Source of the DNA: Clostridiales bacterium
GTDB lineage: Bacteria > Bacillota > Clostridia > Oscillospirales > UBA644
Assembly: GCA_016281805.1 (NCBI GenBank)
Contig: JAEEJJ010000178.1
Coordinates: 1-34,789, forward strand
Length of the DNA stretch: 34,789 nucleotides
Direction: 5' to 3'
Shown here: piece by piece, positions 26,463-34,789 of the stretch
Layout: each line of letters opens with the position of its first letter
Position numbering within the stretch: the first letter of the stretch is position 1
The notes under the pieces: generated by a model
What the model saw: the letters and a program-made list of their open reading frames with translations, nothing else
Told to the model about the DNA's origin: nothing
Database searches by the model: none
Translations under genes and position numbers: made by a program

Positions 26463-27769
26463 CAGCTTATTTTAGTTTCAGTAACGGCAGGCGTATCGTC
26501 GTTGACAACTTTTATATCAGCTCCGAGGGACCTGAGTTTGTCTACGATATTTTCGTATCCGCGTTCGATGTAGCGAACATCGGATATTTCGGTGATCCCC
26601 TCAGCAATAAGAGCCGCAATAACAAGCGTAACGCCCGTTCTAAGATCGCATGCTCTTACCGACGCTCCGGTAAGTTTATCAACGCCTTCTATTACGCAGA
26701 TATTGCCGTCTACCGTCATTTTTGCGCCCATTCTGCGAAGCTCGTCAACATATTTGAATCTGTGTGAAAAAATTGTTTCCGTTATTATGGATGTTCCGCC
26801 GGCTCTGCTGAGAAGCGCCGCCATCTGGGACTGCATATCCGTGGGAAAGCCGGGGTAAGGAAGAGTTTTGATATTAAGATTTTTTATCGGGCTGTCAGCA
26901 TCGCGCGAAACGATCAGATAATCGTCAAATTCTTCTACTTTTGCGCCGGATTCCTCAATTTTTGCGGAAATGGATTCAAGGTGCTTGGGAATAACGTTTC
27001 TCAGTATAACTCTTCCGCCGGCAGCGGCAGCGGCAGCCATAAATGTGCCTGCTTCTATCTGGTCGGGAATTATTTCGTAATGTCCGCCGTGAAGTTCGGC
27101 AACGCCTTTTATTTTTATAACGTCAGTTCCCGCGCCCTTTATCTGAGCGCCCATAGCGTTAAGAAAGTTTGCTATATCAACTATATGCGGTTCTTTTCCC
27201 GCGTTTTCTATTACCGTCAGTCCTTCGGCAAGAACTGCCGCAAGCATGATATTTACCGTTGCGCCAACGGACGGGAAATCAAGGTTCATGGATGTGCCGG
27301 TAAGTTTTTCGGCATCGGCAACAACTATTCCGTGCTTGATATCAACTATTGCTCCGAGTGCTTCAAAACCTTTAATATGATAGTCTATCGGACGTTCCAC
27401 AAAATCGCATCCGCCGGGAAGACCTACCCTTGCGTGACCGAATCGGCCGAGCAGTGCGCCTATAAGATAATATGACGCGCGCAGCTTTCTTACAGCGTCG
27501 TAATCCGCAACGTAAGAAACTACGTTTGTGCTGTCGATACGCAGAGTTTTTTCATCGAGATATCTTACGTCCGCGCCCATTTTTTTCATGATGTCAACAA
27601 GATCCGCGACATCGTTTATTGCGGGCACATTTTCTATAACGCAGACGCCTTTTACAAGCACCGCAGCCGGGATTATGCCTACGACCGCATTTTTTCCTCC
27701 GCTCAGTGATACTTCGCCGTTCAGCGGTTTTCCGCCGCTAATAACATATTTTTTCAATTTTTCCGGCAC
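26462..27769 (-). CDS. murA: UDP-N-acetylglucosamine 1-carboxyvinyltransferase
   Basis: ISGGKPLNGEVSLSGGKNAVVGIIPAAVL, LPGGCDFVERPIDYHIKGFEALGA (catalytic Cys loop retained), PYPGFPTDMQSQMAALLS. Confidence 0.93.
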   Translation of the reverse strand: MPEKLKKYVISGGKPLNGEVSLSGGKNAVVGIIPAAVLVKGVCVIENVPAINDVADLVDIMKKMGADVRYLDEKTLRIDSTNVVSYVADYDAVRKLRASYYLIGALLGRFGHARVGLPGGCDFVERPIDYHIKGFEALGAIVDIKHGIVVADAEKLTGTSMNLDFPSVGATVNIMLAAVLAEGLTVIENAGKEPHIVDIANFLNAMGAQIKGAGTDVIKIKGVAELHGGHYEIIPDQIEAGTFMAAAAAAGGRVILRNVIPKHLESISAKIEESGAKVEEFDDYLIVSRDADSPIKNLNIKTLPYPGFPTDMQSQMAALLSRAGGTSIITETIFSHRFKYVDELRRMGAKMTVDGNICVIEGVDKLTGASVRACDLRTGVTLVIAALIAEGITEISDVRYIERGYENIVDKLRSLGADIKVVNDDTPAVTETKIS

Positions 27770-27817
27770 CTCTTAACGTGTTTTATTTATGTGTTTGTGT
27801 TTGTTTGAATAAATAAT

Positions 27818-29503
27818 TTATGAAATAAACGGAGCGGCATCGAAATATTCGCCCGTTTCTTTATTGTAAAGCGCAAAATGCAGGTGATATCCGGTTGCTT
27901 TTCCTGTTTTGCCTACATATGCTATAACCTGCCCCTGATATACTTTTGTGCCTTTGTTTATTCCGGATTCAATTCTGCTGCAATGACCGTAATACGATAC
28001 TATCCCGTTTCCATGGTCGATTGCGACATAATTGCCCAGACCGTTTTCCTGAAATCCCTTTTCCACTATCACACCGGCATCCGCGGCAAGGATCTTAGTG
28101 CCGTAATCTACTGCTATGTCGGTGCCCCTATGGAAGTTTGGAACTCCGCCGAGCGTTCTTTTGCCGAAACCGGAGGAGATAGATCCCAGATGATTTATGA
28201 TCGGCCATATGAAATGACCTGAAGGAGCGATCGTTTTTGTGCCGATTAGAATCTGACGCGTAATAGGATCCTGAACTCTTTTTCTTGCCACTTCAGTTCT
28301 TGACGATTCAACGCCGTTTACTTCAACTACCTCGGCGGTTATTTCGTAAATTCCGTTTGAACCGCTCTGCTTTGTTTCGGTCGTTCCCTCATACAATGAA
28401 TCGGTATAAACCCTTTTTGTATCAAAGGGAATGATCTCAGAATACTTGACCTGATATCGGGTCTGCACTTTAAGCTCGCAGAAAGGTTTGCCTACAGTAA
28501 GCGTATCGCCGGTATTTACCGAGTTTATATTGTTCAGATTGTTAAGAAGCGCAAGAACGGGAACGCTTATACCATACATTTCGGCAATGCTTTCAGGCGT
28601 TTCGTTTTTGGATACCTTATGAACAGACGGGTTGCTTGATGTTTTGAAAAGCGCAAGAAGATCTGAATATGACCGTTCGTAATTTTTCGGATAAGTATCT
28701 CTTACGACCTCTATGCTGTTGAGTATCTCATACGTTTCGTTTCTTTCGCCCGAAAGATACCACGACGCAATCTCTTCGAGAAGTCTTGAAAAATCGTTTT
28801 CGTTTTTTGATGTTCCCAGAAGCTGACCGTCAAAGAAAAAACCGTATGACTGGCCGATATATTCCTGAAAGCTGTTGTAGAGCGTTTCTTCTATCTTGCC
28901 TGTATCCGTGAGCTCGTCTTTTTCTATAATAACAAAACTCAGCGTCGGTATCGACTCCATTATATATTCGTTTTCTTCGGAAGAAGCGTATATGCGGTTT
29001 TCAACGGATGCACGGATATCGTCAAACGTTTGCTGATCCTGCACAAAGGCTACATGTTCATCACCGATGCGCACTTCGAGAGCCACAGAATAAACGCTTG
29101 CAGCCCATGATGAAAAAACAATAACGAATATTCCCGCCGCAGGGATCACGACCGGCAAAACCGTTTTGAGAATGCCAAGCAGCACAAGCCCCGCTACTTT
29201 CAGAACATGACCGATGATAAATACGGTGCGGTATAAAAAACTTGTGTGCTGAAGATGCGAATATTTGAGTTCTACCGTGAAAGCGGAGTTTTCGGGAAGC
29301 GCTTTCAGAACAAAGTAATCCCTGAGCGAGCGCAGCTTTTCCGCAAATTTATCAAGCTTCAGTCTTTTTGACAGACGCCTTAAAAACTTTGCGAAAGGAG
29401 AGCGTTTTTTTCGCTTTTTTTCAGGTTTTTTCTCCAAGGCAGACCTTCTTACGGAAGTTGTCCATTCCTGTCTGCCTGCCGGAGTGTATATGTTACGGGG
29501 CAT
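27818..29503 (-). CDS. M23 family peptidase with LysM and G5-like domains, membrane-anchored
   Basis: LysM-like VSKNETPESIAEMYGISVPVLALLNNLNNINSVNTGDTLTV; M23 motifs FHRGTDIAVDYGTKI and GYHLHFAL; N-terminal TM. Confidence 0.9.
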   Translation of the reverse strand: MPRNIYTPAGRQEWTTSVRRSALEKKPEKKRKKRSPFAKFLRRLSKRLKLDKFAEKLRSLRDYFVLKALPENSAFTVELKYSHLQHTSFLYRTVFIIGHVLKVAGLVLLGILKTVLPVVIPAAGIFVIVFSSWAASVYSVALEVRIGDEHVAFVQDQQTFDDIRASVENRIYASSEENEYIMESIPTLSFVIIEKDELTDTGKIEETLYNSFQEYIGQSYGFFFDGQLLGTSKNENDFSRLLEEIASWYLSGERNETYEILNSIEVVRDTYPKNYERSYSDLLALFKTSSNPSVHKVSKNETPESIAEMYGISVPVLALLNNLNNINSVNTGDTLTVGKPFCELKVQTRYQVKYSEIIPFDTKRVYTDSLYEGTTETKQSGSNGIYEITAEVVEVNGVESSRTEVARKRVQDPITRQILIGTKTIAPSGHFIWPIINHLGSISSGFGKRTLGGVPNFHRGTDIAVDYGTKILAADAGVIVEKGFQENGLGNYVAIDHGNGIVSYYGHCSRIESGINKGTKVYQGQVIAYVGKTGKATGYHLHFALYNKETGEYFDAAPFIS

Positions 29504-29527
29504 TTAAATCTCCTGAATAATACCGTT

Positions 29528-29914
29528 TCAGTCAAAAACGGGTATATATTCATCTTTTTTGTGTGTTTTTTTCGGGTGTTTTTTTCTGTAAGAACGATGT
29601 ATGAAATATATGCAGACGCATATCGCAGCTGCAAAAATAGTATTTATGATCAAAGAAAATACGAACGGCAATACCATAAACTCCGTTTCAAACGACTCAT
29701 GAAAATACTGAGGCGCAAGATAACGCGGGAAGTAGTCGGAGTTAAAGACCATATCTGTCGTCTGTTCGATAAACGGTATCGGAAATCCGAAACGCATACC
29801 GTAAACATCTTTGTATGTTTCAAGCCAGACAGGGCAGACAGCGCTTACGGCTGTGATCGCAAAACCGATAACGAGAGAAAAAACGATTATAAGTATTATG
29901 GCTGTTTTTTTCAT
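29528..29914 (-). CDS. Hypothetical membrane protein
   Basis: 128 aa, two hydrophobic segments; ATGA overlap with prfA stop suggests translational coupling. Confidence 0.7.
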   Translation of the reverse strand: MKKTAIILIIVFSLVIGFAITAVSAVCPVWLETYKDVYGMRFGFPIPFIEQTTDMVFNSDYFPRYLAPQYFHESFETEFMVLPFVFSLIINTIFAAAICVCIYFIHRSYRKKHPKKTHKKDEYIPVFD

Positions 29915-30984
29915 TCTTCTGCTCCTGCTTTCAGCTTTTCCGCCTGGTCTGTAGTGATAAGCGCGTCGATAAGCTCGTCAAGATCGCCGTCCATTATCTG
30001 CAGTATCTTATAGAGCGTAAGACCTATTCTGTGATCCGTCACACGTCCCTGCGGAAAGTTATATGTTCTTATTCTTTCGCTTCTGTCGCCCGTTCCTACC
30101 TGAAGACGGCGGTCTGATGCGATTTTGGCATTCTGTTCGGCAAGCATGCTTTCATAAATTCGGGAACGGAGAATTTTCATAGCCCGCTCACGGTTTTTAA
30201 ACTGGCTTCTTTCGTCCTGACAGTCTACGACCGTGTTTGTGGGAACATGGATTATGCGTATTGCGCTTTCGGTTTTATTTACGTGCTGTCCGCCCGCGCC
30301 TCCCGAACGGTGAGTTTCTATTATAAGGTCTGCGGGATTTATTTCTACCTCAACCTCATCTGCCTCGGGCAATACAGCAACGGTAACGGTGGATGTGTGT
30401 ATCCTGCCCTGAGACTCGGTTTCGGGAACTCTCTGAACGCGATGGACGCCGCTTTCGAATTTAAGACGGCTGTATGCCCCTTCGCCTTCTATGGAGAACG
30501 TGATCTCCTTTATACCGCCGAGCTCCGTTTCGTTTACCGAGAGAACTTCGGTTTTATAACCTTTTTTCTCGGCGTACATAGAATACATTCTGTAAAGAGA
30601 GTTTGCGAAAAGCGCCGCTTCCTCTCCGCCCGCACCGCCGCGTATTTCAACAATAACGTTTTTGTCGTCGTTCGGATCTTTCGGCAGAAGAAGGATCTTT
30701 ATTTCGTTTTCGAGCTCTTCTATACGTTCTTTGCCCGTCCTGTATTCCTCTTCGACTATCTCACGAAAATCGGGTTCTAGCGTTTCATCCATAAGCTCTC
30801 TCGCCTCTTCAACATTGCGTTTGGCGGTAAGAAGCTCATGGTATTTTTCAACTATCGGAGAGAGGTTTTTATGCTCTCTCATATATTTTTTATACTGTTC
30901 CTGATCCGTTATTACATCAGGATCGGTAAGCTTTTCGTTTACCGTATCAAGTCTTTCGCTTATACTTTTCAGTTTATCTAACAT
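29911..30984 (-). CDS. prfA: Peptide chain release factor 1
   Basis: GGQ motif [64 protein letters not shown]. Confidence 0.96.
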   Translation of the reverse strand: MLDKLKSISERLDTVNEKLTDPDVITDQEQYKKYMREHKNLSPIVEKYHELLTAKRNVEEARELMDETLEPDFREIVEEEYRTGKERIEELENEIKILLLPKDPNDDKNVIVEIRGGAGGEEAALFANSLYRMYSMYAEKKGYKTEVLSVNETELGGIKEITFSIEGEGAYSRLKFESGVHRVQRVPETESQGRIHTSTVTVAVLPEADEVEVEINPADLIIETHRSGGAGGQHVNKTESAIRIIHVPTNTVVDCQDERSQFKNRERAMKILRSRIYESMLAEQNAKIASDRRLQVGTGDRSERIRTYNFPQGRVTDHRIGLTLYKILQIMDGDLDELIDALITTDQAEKLKAGAEE

Positions 30985-31015
30985 ACTGACACTATCCCAT
31001 AATATCTTATTATAT

Positions 31016-31044
31016 ATTATAACAGATTTATACTGTTTTGTAAA
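31016..31044 (-). promoter_or_regulatory. Sigma-A promoter of the prfA unit
   Basis: Minus strand TTTACA (31044-31039), 17-nt spacer, TATAAT (31021-31016). Confidence 0.75.
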
Positions 31045-31107
31045 GTATAAAATGTGTCTAAATCCATAATTTTAATAAATTATATACAATATTACCGCAA
31101 TTTGCTG

Positions 31108-31136
31108 TTGACAGATCTTCTTCATTGTGCTATAAT
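31108..31136 (+). promoter_or_regulatory. Perfect consensus sigma-A promoter upstream of the FMN riboswitch
   Basis: TTGACA 31108-31113, 17-nt spacer, TATAAT 31131-31136. Confidence 0.8.
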
Positions 31137-31152
31137 CATCGCAAATCGAATA

Positions 31153-31266
31153 ATCCTTCGGGGCAGGGCGCAATTCCCTGACCGGTGGTAAAGCCCACTA
31201 ACCTGTTTATCAGGCCGAAACGGTGAAATTCCGTTGCCGACGGTACAGTCCGGATGAGAGAAGATA
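31153..31266 (+). ncRNA. FMN riboswitch (RFN element)
   Basis: CGGGGCAGGGCGCAATTCCCTGACCGGTGGTAAAGCCCACTAACC...GGCCGAAACGGTGAAATTCCGTTGCCGACGGTACAGTCCGGATGAGAGAAGAT matches the conserved RFN core. Confidence 0.95.
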
Positions 31267-31298
31267 TTCATGCTTATGCGTGATTTCAAAAAAAACCA

Positions 31299-31327
31299 GT
31301 TCCCGGATTATTCGGGAACTTTTTTTC
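31299..31327 (+). terminator. Expression-platform terminator of the FMN riboswitch
   Basis: AGTTCCCG-GATTATT-CGGGAACT-TTTTTT, upstream of the CGGAGG SD. Confidence 0.85.
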
Positions 31328-31338
31328 GGAGGTTTTTT

Positions 31339-31983
31339 ATGAACATTGCAAAAGAACACATTCTGCTTGCCGTAATTGCGGCCGTTGCTGCCGTTGCGGT
31401 CATAATACTTGCCGTTATTCTGAAATCAAAGCGGCGCACGGGCAGACCAAGCACAAAAAAAATAGCGACGCTCGCTGTAATGTCTGCTATGAGCATCGTT
31501 TTGATGGTACTTATAAGGATCCCGTTTCCCACAGCTCCGTTCCTTGAATACGACCCTGCGGATATACCCATTCTTATTTCAACCTTTCTTTTCGGACCGT
31601 GGTGGGGACTGCTTATGACAGCCGTTGTAAGTATTATTCAGGGTATCACGGTAAGCGCGTCAAGCGGTATCATAGGAATAATAATGCATTTTGCCGCAAC
31701 GGGCGGATTTGTGCTTGCGGCAGGCCTTATATACACAAAAGGTAAAAGCCTTAAACGCGCAATTGCAGCGCTTATAGTCGGCGCACTTGTTCAGACCGCT
31801 CTGATGGTGCTTATGAACCTTGTTTTTACGCCGCTTTTTATGAAAACAGATATAGAGATAGTTGTTGCAATGCTTATTCCGACGATCATACCTTTCAACC
31901 TTATAAAAGCCGGAGTAAACGCAATAATAACGTTTATTGTGTATAAATTTGTATCAAGAAGCGTTTCGGCGCTGTTTGACTGA
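31339..31983 (+). CDS. ribU: ECF transporter S component, riboflavin transporter
   Basis: KIATLAVMSAMSIVLMVLIRIPFPTAPFLEYDPADIPILISTFLFGPWWGLLMT; SD CGGAGG; downstream of FMN riboswitch. Track start 31270 falls before the terminator hairpin. Confidence 0.92.
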   Translation: MNIAKEHILLAVIAAVAAVAVIILAVILKSKRRTGRPSTKKIATLAVMSAMSIVLMVLIRIPFPTAPFLEYDPADIPILISTFLFGPWWGLLMTAVVSIIQGITVSASSGIIGIIMHFAATGGFVLAAGLIYTKGKSLKRAIAALIVGALVQTALMVLMNLVFTPLFMKTDIEIVVAMLIPTIIPFNLIKAGVNAIITFIVYKFVSRSVSALFD

Positions 31984-31985
31984 GT

Positions 31986-32858
31986 TCAGTCTTTCAGTAT
32001 CGGCACATAATCTGCCGATGCCGCGGAAAGTTCCTGACAAAAGCCGTCAAAGCCGAGGTTCATGAATTCGTGTTTTGCGGTATTATATTCTTTTCTTGTA
32101 AGTTTTCTGTTTATTTCGGGGAAATTATCGCTTGAAACATCGCCTGCGGGGATATACTGCCCCATCAGGCTCACATATATGCCCTCCGGCAGATTTTCTC
32201 TGATAAAACGAAGCGTTTTTACAGACTGCAACGGCATCGACGGCAAAACAAGATGACGGACGATTACCCCTTTTTTCATCAGTCCGTTTTCTTCTCTGAC
32301 ATTCCCCGTCTGCCTGTACATTTCGTTTATCGCCGCAACGGCATATTCGGCGTAATTGCTTACCCCGGAGTATTTCATGGCTTTTTCATCCGATATATAC
32401 TTGAAATCGGGCAGATATATGTCTATAAGCCCTTCCATTTCGCGAAGAGTTTCAACTCTTTCGTAACCGCCCGAATTCCAGACCACCGGGATTTCAGGCT
32501 TTGCCATAAGGAGTGCGTTTTTAACGCTCGGCGCAAAATGGACGGGGTTTACAAGATTTATGTTTTCCGCCCCGTCATTCTGAAGTGATAGAATAATGTC
32601 GCAAAGTTCACTGTCGGAAACCTCTTTTCCGACATTTTTTCTGCTTATCTCTGAATTCTGGCAAAAAACGCATCTCATCGTGCAGCCTGAGAAAAATATA
32701 GTTCCCGATCCGTTTTTACCGCTTATCACAGGCTCTTCCCAGAAATGCTTTGCTGCGCGTGTAACGCTTGCCTTTGCGCCGCAAAGGCAAAAACCGTGCG
32801 TTTTATTTCTGTCAACGCCGCACTGTCTCGGGCAGAGATCGCACTTACTGTAAGTCAT
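31986..32858 (-). CDS. Radical SAM protein (COG1313, pyruvate formate-lyase activating enzyme-like)
   Basis: CDLCPRQCGVDRN...GFCLCG, radical SAM FSGCTMRCVFCQNSEIS, VNPVHFAPSV, DIYLPDFKY. Confidence 0.88.
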   Translation of the reverse strand: MTYSKCDLCPRQCGVDRNKTHGFCLCGAKASVTRAAKHFWEEPVISGKNGSGTIFFSGCTMRCVFCQNSEISRKNVGKEVSDSELCDIILSLQNDGAENINLVNPVHFAPSVKNALLMAKPEIPVVWNSGGYERVETLREMEGLIDIYLPDFKYISDEKAMKYSGVSNYAEYAVAAINEMYRQTGNVREENGLMKKGVIVRHLVLPSMPLQSVKTLRFIRENLPEGIYVSLMGQYIPAGDVSSDNFPEINRKLTRKEYNTAKHEFMNLGFDGFCQELSAASADYVPILKD

Positions 32859-32912
32859 ATTATTCCCTTAAATATCAGCGTCACCGAAATACGGTGACGC
32901 TGAGTTTTTTTA

Positions 32913-33926
32913 TCACGTTGCTCTCTGAGGACGTTTTTCGATTTTCATCGTATTTTTCTTGATAAAATCGATAAGCTCGTCGACCTGCATAAAGGCAAGA
33001 CCTGTAACCGTGTCTGCTGCGCCGTAATACATCGCAATTCTGCCTGTCGCAGCGTCTGTAAGCGTTGCGCACGGGAAAACTACATTGGGAACGTCGCCGA
33101 CACATTCATAGATCTCCTGCGGAGAGATAATATACGGATCTGTTCTGTAAAGAACTTTCCACGGCTCGTTTATATCGAGAAGAGCGGCGCCGGCATGGTA
33201 AACAAAGCCGTTGCAGCTCTGCAGAACGCCGTGGTAAATGAGCAGCCAGCCTTCGGTAGTTTCGATAGGCGCAGGGCCCGGACCGATCTTTCTTGACTGC
33301 CATGAACCGCAGGGTTCCATGATATGGCGGTGTTTGCCCCAGTAAATAAGATCTTTGCTGCGGCTTACAAAAATATCGCCGAAAGCGGTATGACCGGTAT
33401 CGCTCGGACGTGAAAGCATATAGTATTCGCCGTTTATCTTTCTCGGGAAAAGCACGCCGTTTCTGTTGTAGGGCAGGAATGCGTTTTCGAGCTGATAGAA
33501 TTTTTCGAAATCAAATGTATATGCAAGACCGATCGTAGGACCGTGATAGCCGTTGCACCAGATAATGTAATATCTGTCTTCAATCCACACAACGCGGGGG
33601 TCGTATGCGTATACGAATTCGCCAACGTCAGGATCGTCACATATCATTTTTATGGGTGTGGGATTGATATTCCAATGTATTCCGTCATCTGAAAAGCCCG
33701 CGTGGATACGCATGTAGCGACCTGTATTGTCGCAGCGGAAAACACCCGCAAAGCCGCCCTTGAACGGAACAACTGCAGAGTTGAAAATACTGTTTGAATC
33801 GGGCAGAAGGTCACGCGGGATCACGGGATTGCCGGAATAGCGCCAAAGCACCTTGTTGCATCCTGCCGGTTTATCCTCCCAGGGGATGTTGGGCAGATCA
33901 GGACCGATAATGGTAGGCATAAACAA
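32913..33926 (-). CDS. Glycoside hydrolase family 130 (mannoside phosphorylase-like)
   Basis: [84 protein letters not shown]. Confidence 0.9.
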   Translation of the reverse strand: MFMPTIIGPDLPNIPWEDKPAGCNKVLWRYSGNPVIPRDLLPDSNSIFNSAVVPFKGGFAGVFRCDNTGRYMRIHAGFSDDGIHWNINPTPIKMICDDPDVGEFVYAYDPRVVWIEDRYYIIWCNGYHGPTIGLAYTFDFEKFYQLENAFLPYNRNGVLFPRKINGEYYMLSRPSDTGHTAFGDIFVSRSKDLIYWGKHRHIMEPCGSWQSRKIGPGPAPIETTEGWLLIYHGVLQSCNGFVYHAGAALLDINEPWKVLYRTDPYIISPQEIYECVGDVPNVVFPCATLTDAATGRIAMYYGAADTVTGLAFMQVDELIDFIKKNTMKIEKRPQRAT

Positions 33927-33987
33927 ATCTCCTTTAAATTGAGTTATATACGGTTTTGTAAGAAAAAACTTCTGTTTTTACTATTTT

Positions 33988-34017
33988 ATTATACTATAAC
34001 TAACGATAAACTGTCAA
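33988..34017 (-). promoter_or_regulatory. Sigma-A promoter of the GH130 unit
   Basis: Minus strand TTGACA (34017-34012), 18-nt spacer, TATAAT (33993-33988). Confidence 0.7.
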
Positions 34018-34073
34018 TATACTTTCGTACGCATAACCCGATTTTCCGCTTAGCTCAACAAAACGGCAAACGA

Positions 34074-34789
34074 TCAGTTATGGAAGCGGTCGTTCAGATT
34101 ATTGAGAGTTTCATACATTGAGATTACATAAGTTTCCGCAGCTTCGTAGATCGCGCTCCTATATGACTCAACAGTTGTTGCAACGCCGCCGTTGGGTATC
34201 TGGTCAAACATAGTGCTCATACCGTGATGATGGTCGTGATAAAGGGTGTGCGGACCCGTGGTAAGTTCATACATAAACTCAGAATCGCGTCTGTCTGTAA
34301 AATAATATCTTGTAAGATAGTCTATGATCGATTCCTTGGTTTCATATCCCTCAAAAGGTTCAAAAAGTCCGTCAAGAACAAGCGCGGTAGCTTCCGCATC
34401 CTTTGTTGTCAGAGGCACGCATACCGTATAGGCGCCGCTTGCGTACGATGTTCTGTAATCAGACGGATCCTTAGCGTTAGGTCCGAGAGGGATAGGTACA
34501 ACGCCGAGATTTTCAAGATGGAATGCAAGTGAGTTTGTGGTGGCAAAAAGCTGGTTGGTATTTGTATAATGCATTACGGCGCCGCCGGCGGCAAAGAGGT
34601 CGGGTTTATAGTAATCGCTGACATATGAGGCAAACGAGCCGTAAAACCAGTCATAGCATCTGTTATACGCGTCTATCGCGGTCGGAGTAAAATATCCGAG
34701 TTCATATGAACCGTCATCCTTGAACGTTACAAAGGTATTGCCGTTGCAAAGCGCAACATCGCGCGAAAAACCGCCAAATCCGGACATGA
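34074..34789 (-). CDS. Extracellular solute-binding protein (sugar type), N-terminus truncated by window edge
   Basis: AGGAVMHYTNTNQLFATTNSLAFHLENLGVVPIPLGPNAKD... ATALVLDGLFEPFEGYETKESIIDYLTRYYFTDRRDSEFMYEL; paralogous to the CDS at 1-1305. Confidence 0.82.
   Translation of the reverse strand, partial: MSGFGGFSRDVALCNGNTFVTFKDDGSYELGYFTPTAIDAYNRCYDWFYGSFASYVSDYYKPDLFAAGGAVMHYTNTNQLFATTNSLAFHLENLGVVPIPLGPNAKDPSDYRTSYASGAYTVCVPLTTKDAEATALVLDGLFEPFEGYETKESIIDYLTRYYFTDRRDSEFMYELTTGPHTLYHDHHHGMSTMFDQIPNGGVATTVESYRSAIYEAAETYVISMYETLNNLNDRFHN

Noticed and set aside
26462-27769. Fosfomycin-resistant MurA
   Set aside because: The catalytic-loop cysteine (LPGGC) is retained; the DFVE replacement after it alone does not support a resistance claim.
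30247-30780. 177-aa plus-strand ORF opposite prfA
   Set aside because: Antisense to a confidently assigned prfA.
31270-31338. N-terminal extension of ribU in the ORF track
   Set aside because: Runs through the riboswitch terminator hairpin; SD CGGAGG points to ATG 31339.

Overview
Chromosomal window that looks like a Firmicutes (Clostridia-like) genome; this taxon call is an inference from gene content and Gram-positive style expression signals. About 25 genes can be supported. Housekeeping or metabolic: ung, engB, lysA, murA, prfA, feoAB fusion, FMN-riboswitch-controlled ribU, WalJ-like MBL hydrolase, M23 peptidase. Carbohydrate genes: GH125, GH130, and two paralogous sugar-type solute-binding proteins, each truncated by a window edge. 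More unusual: (i) a divergent Tet(M)/EF-G-like GTPase whose domain-IV tip loop does not match Tet(M); (ii) a Tyr-rich secreted ~90-aa peptide followed by two FtsX-type half-permeases with no ATPase, loosely like a lactococcin-972-type locus; (iii) a 2072-aa mosaic surface protein with at least nine InlB-type repeats, duplicated modules and an NPETS-TM-KKKK tail; (iv) a lipoprotein tyrosine phosphatase with an N-terminal segment resembling the C-terminal domain of SAM hydroxide adenosyltransferases; (v) ung with perfect promoter and SD but ACG where ATG is expected; (vi) a small membrane-protein gene apparently frameshifted at an A7 run. Most transcription units carry near-perfect TTGACA-N17-TATAAT promoters. 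I saw no tRNA, rRNA, CRISPR array, transposase or phage gene. All family calls are by reading motifs; no database search was possible.
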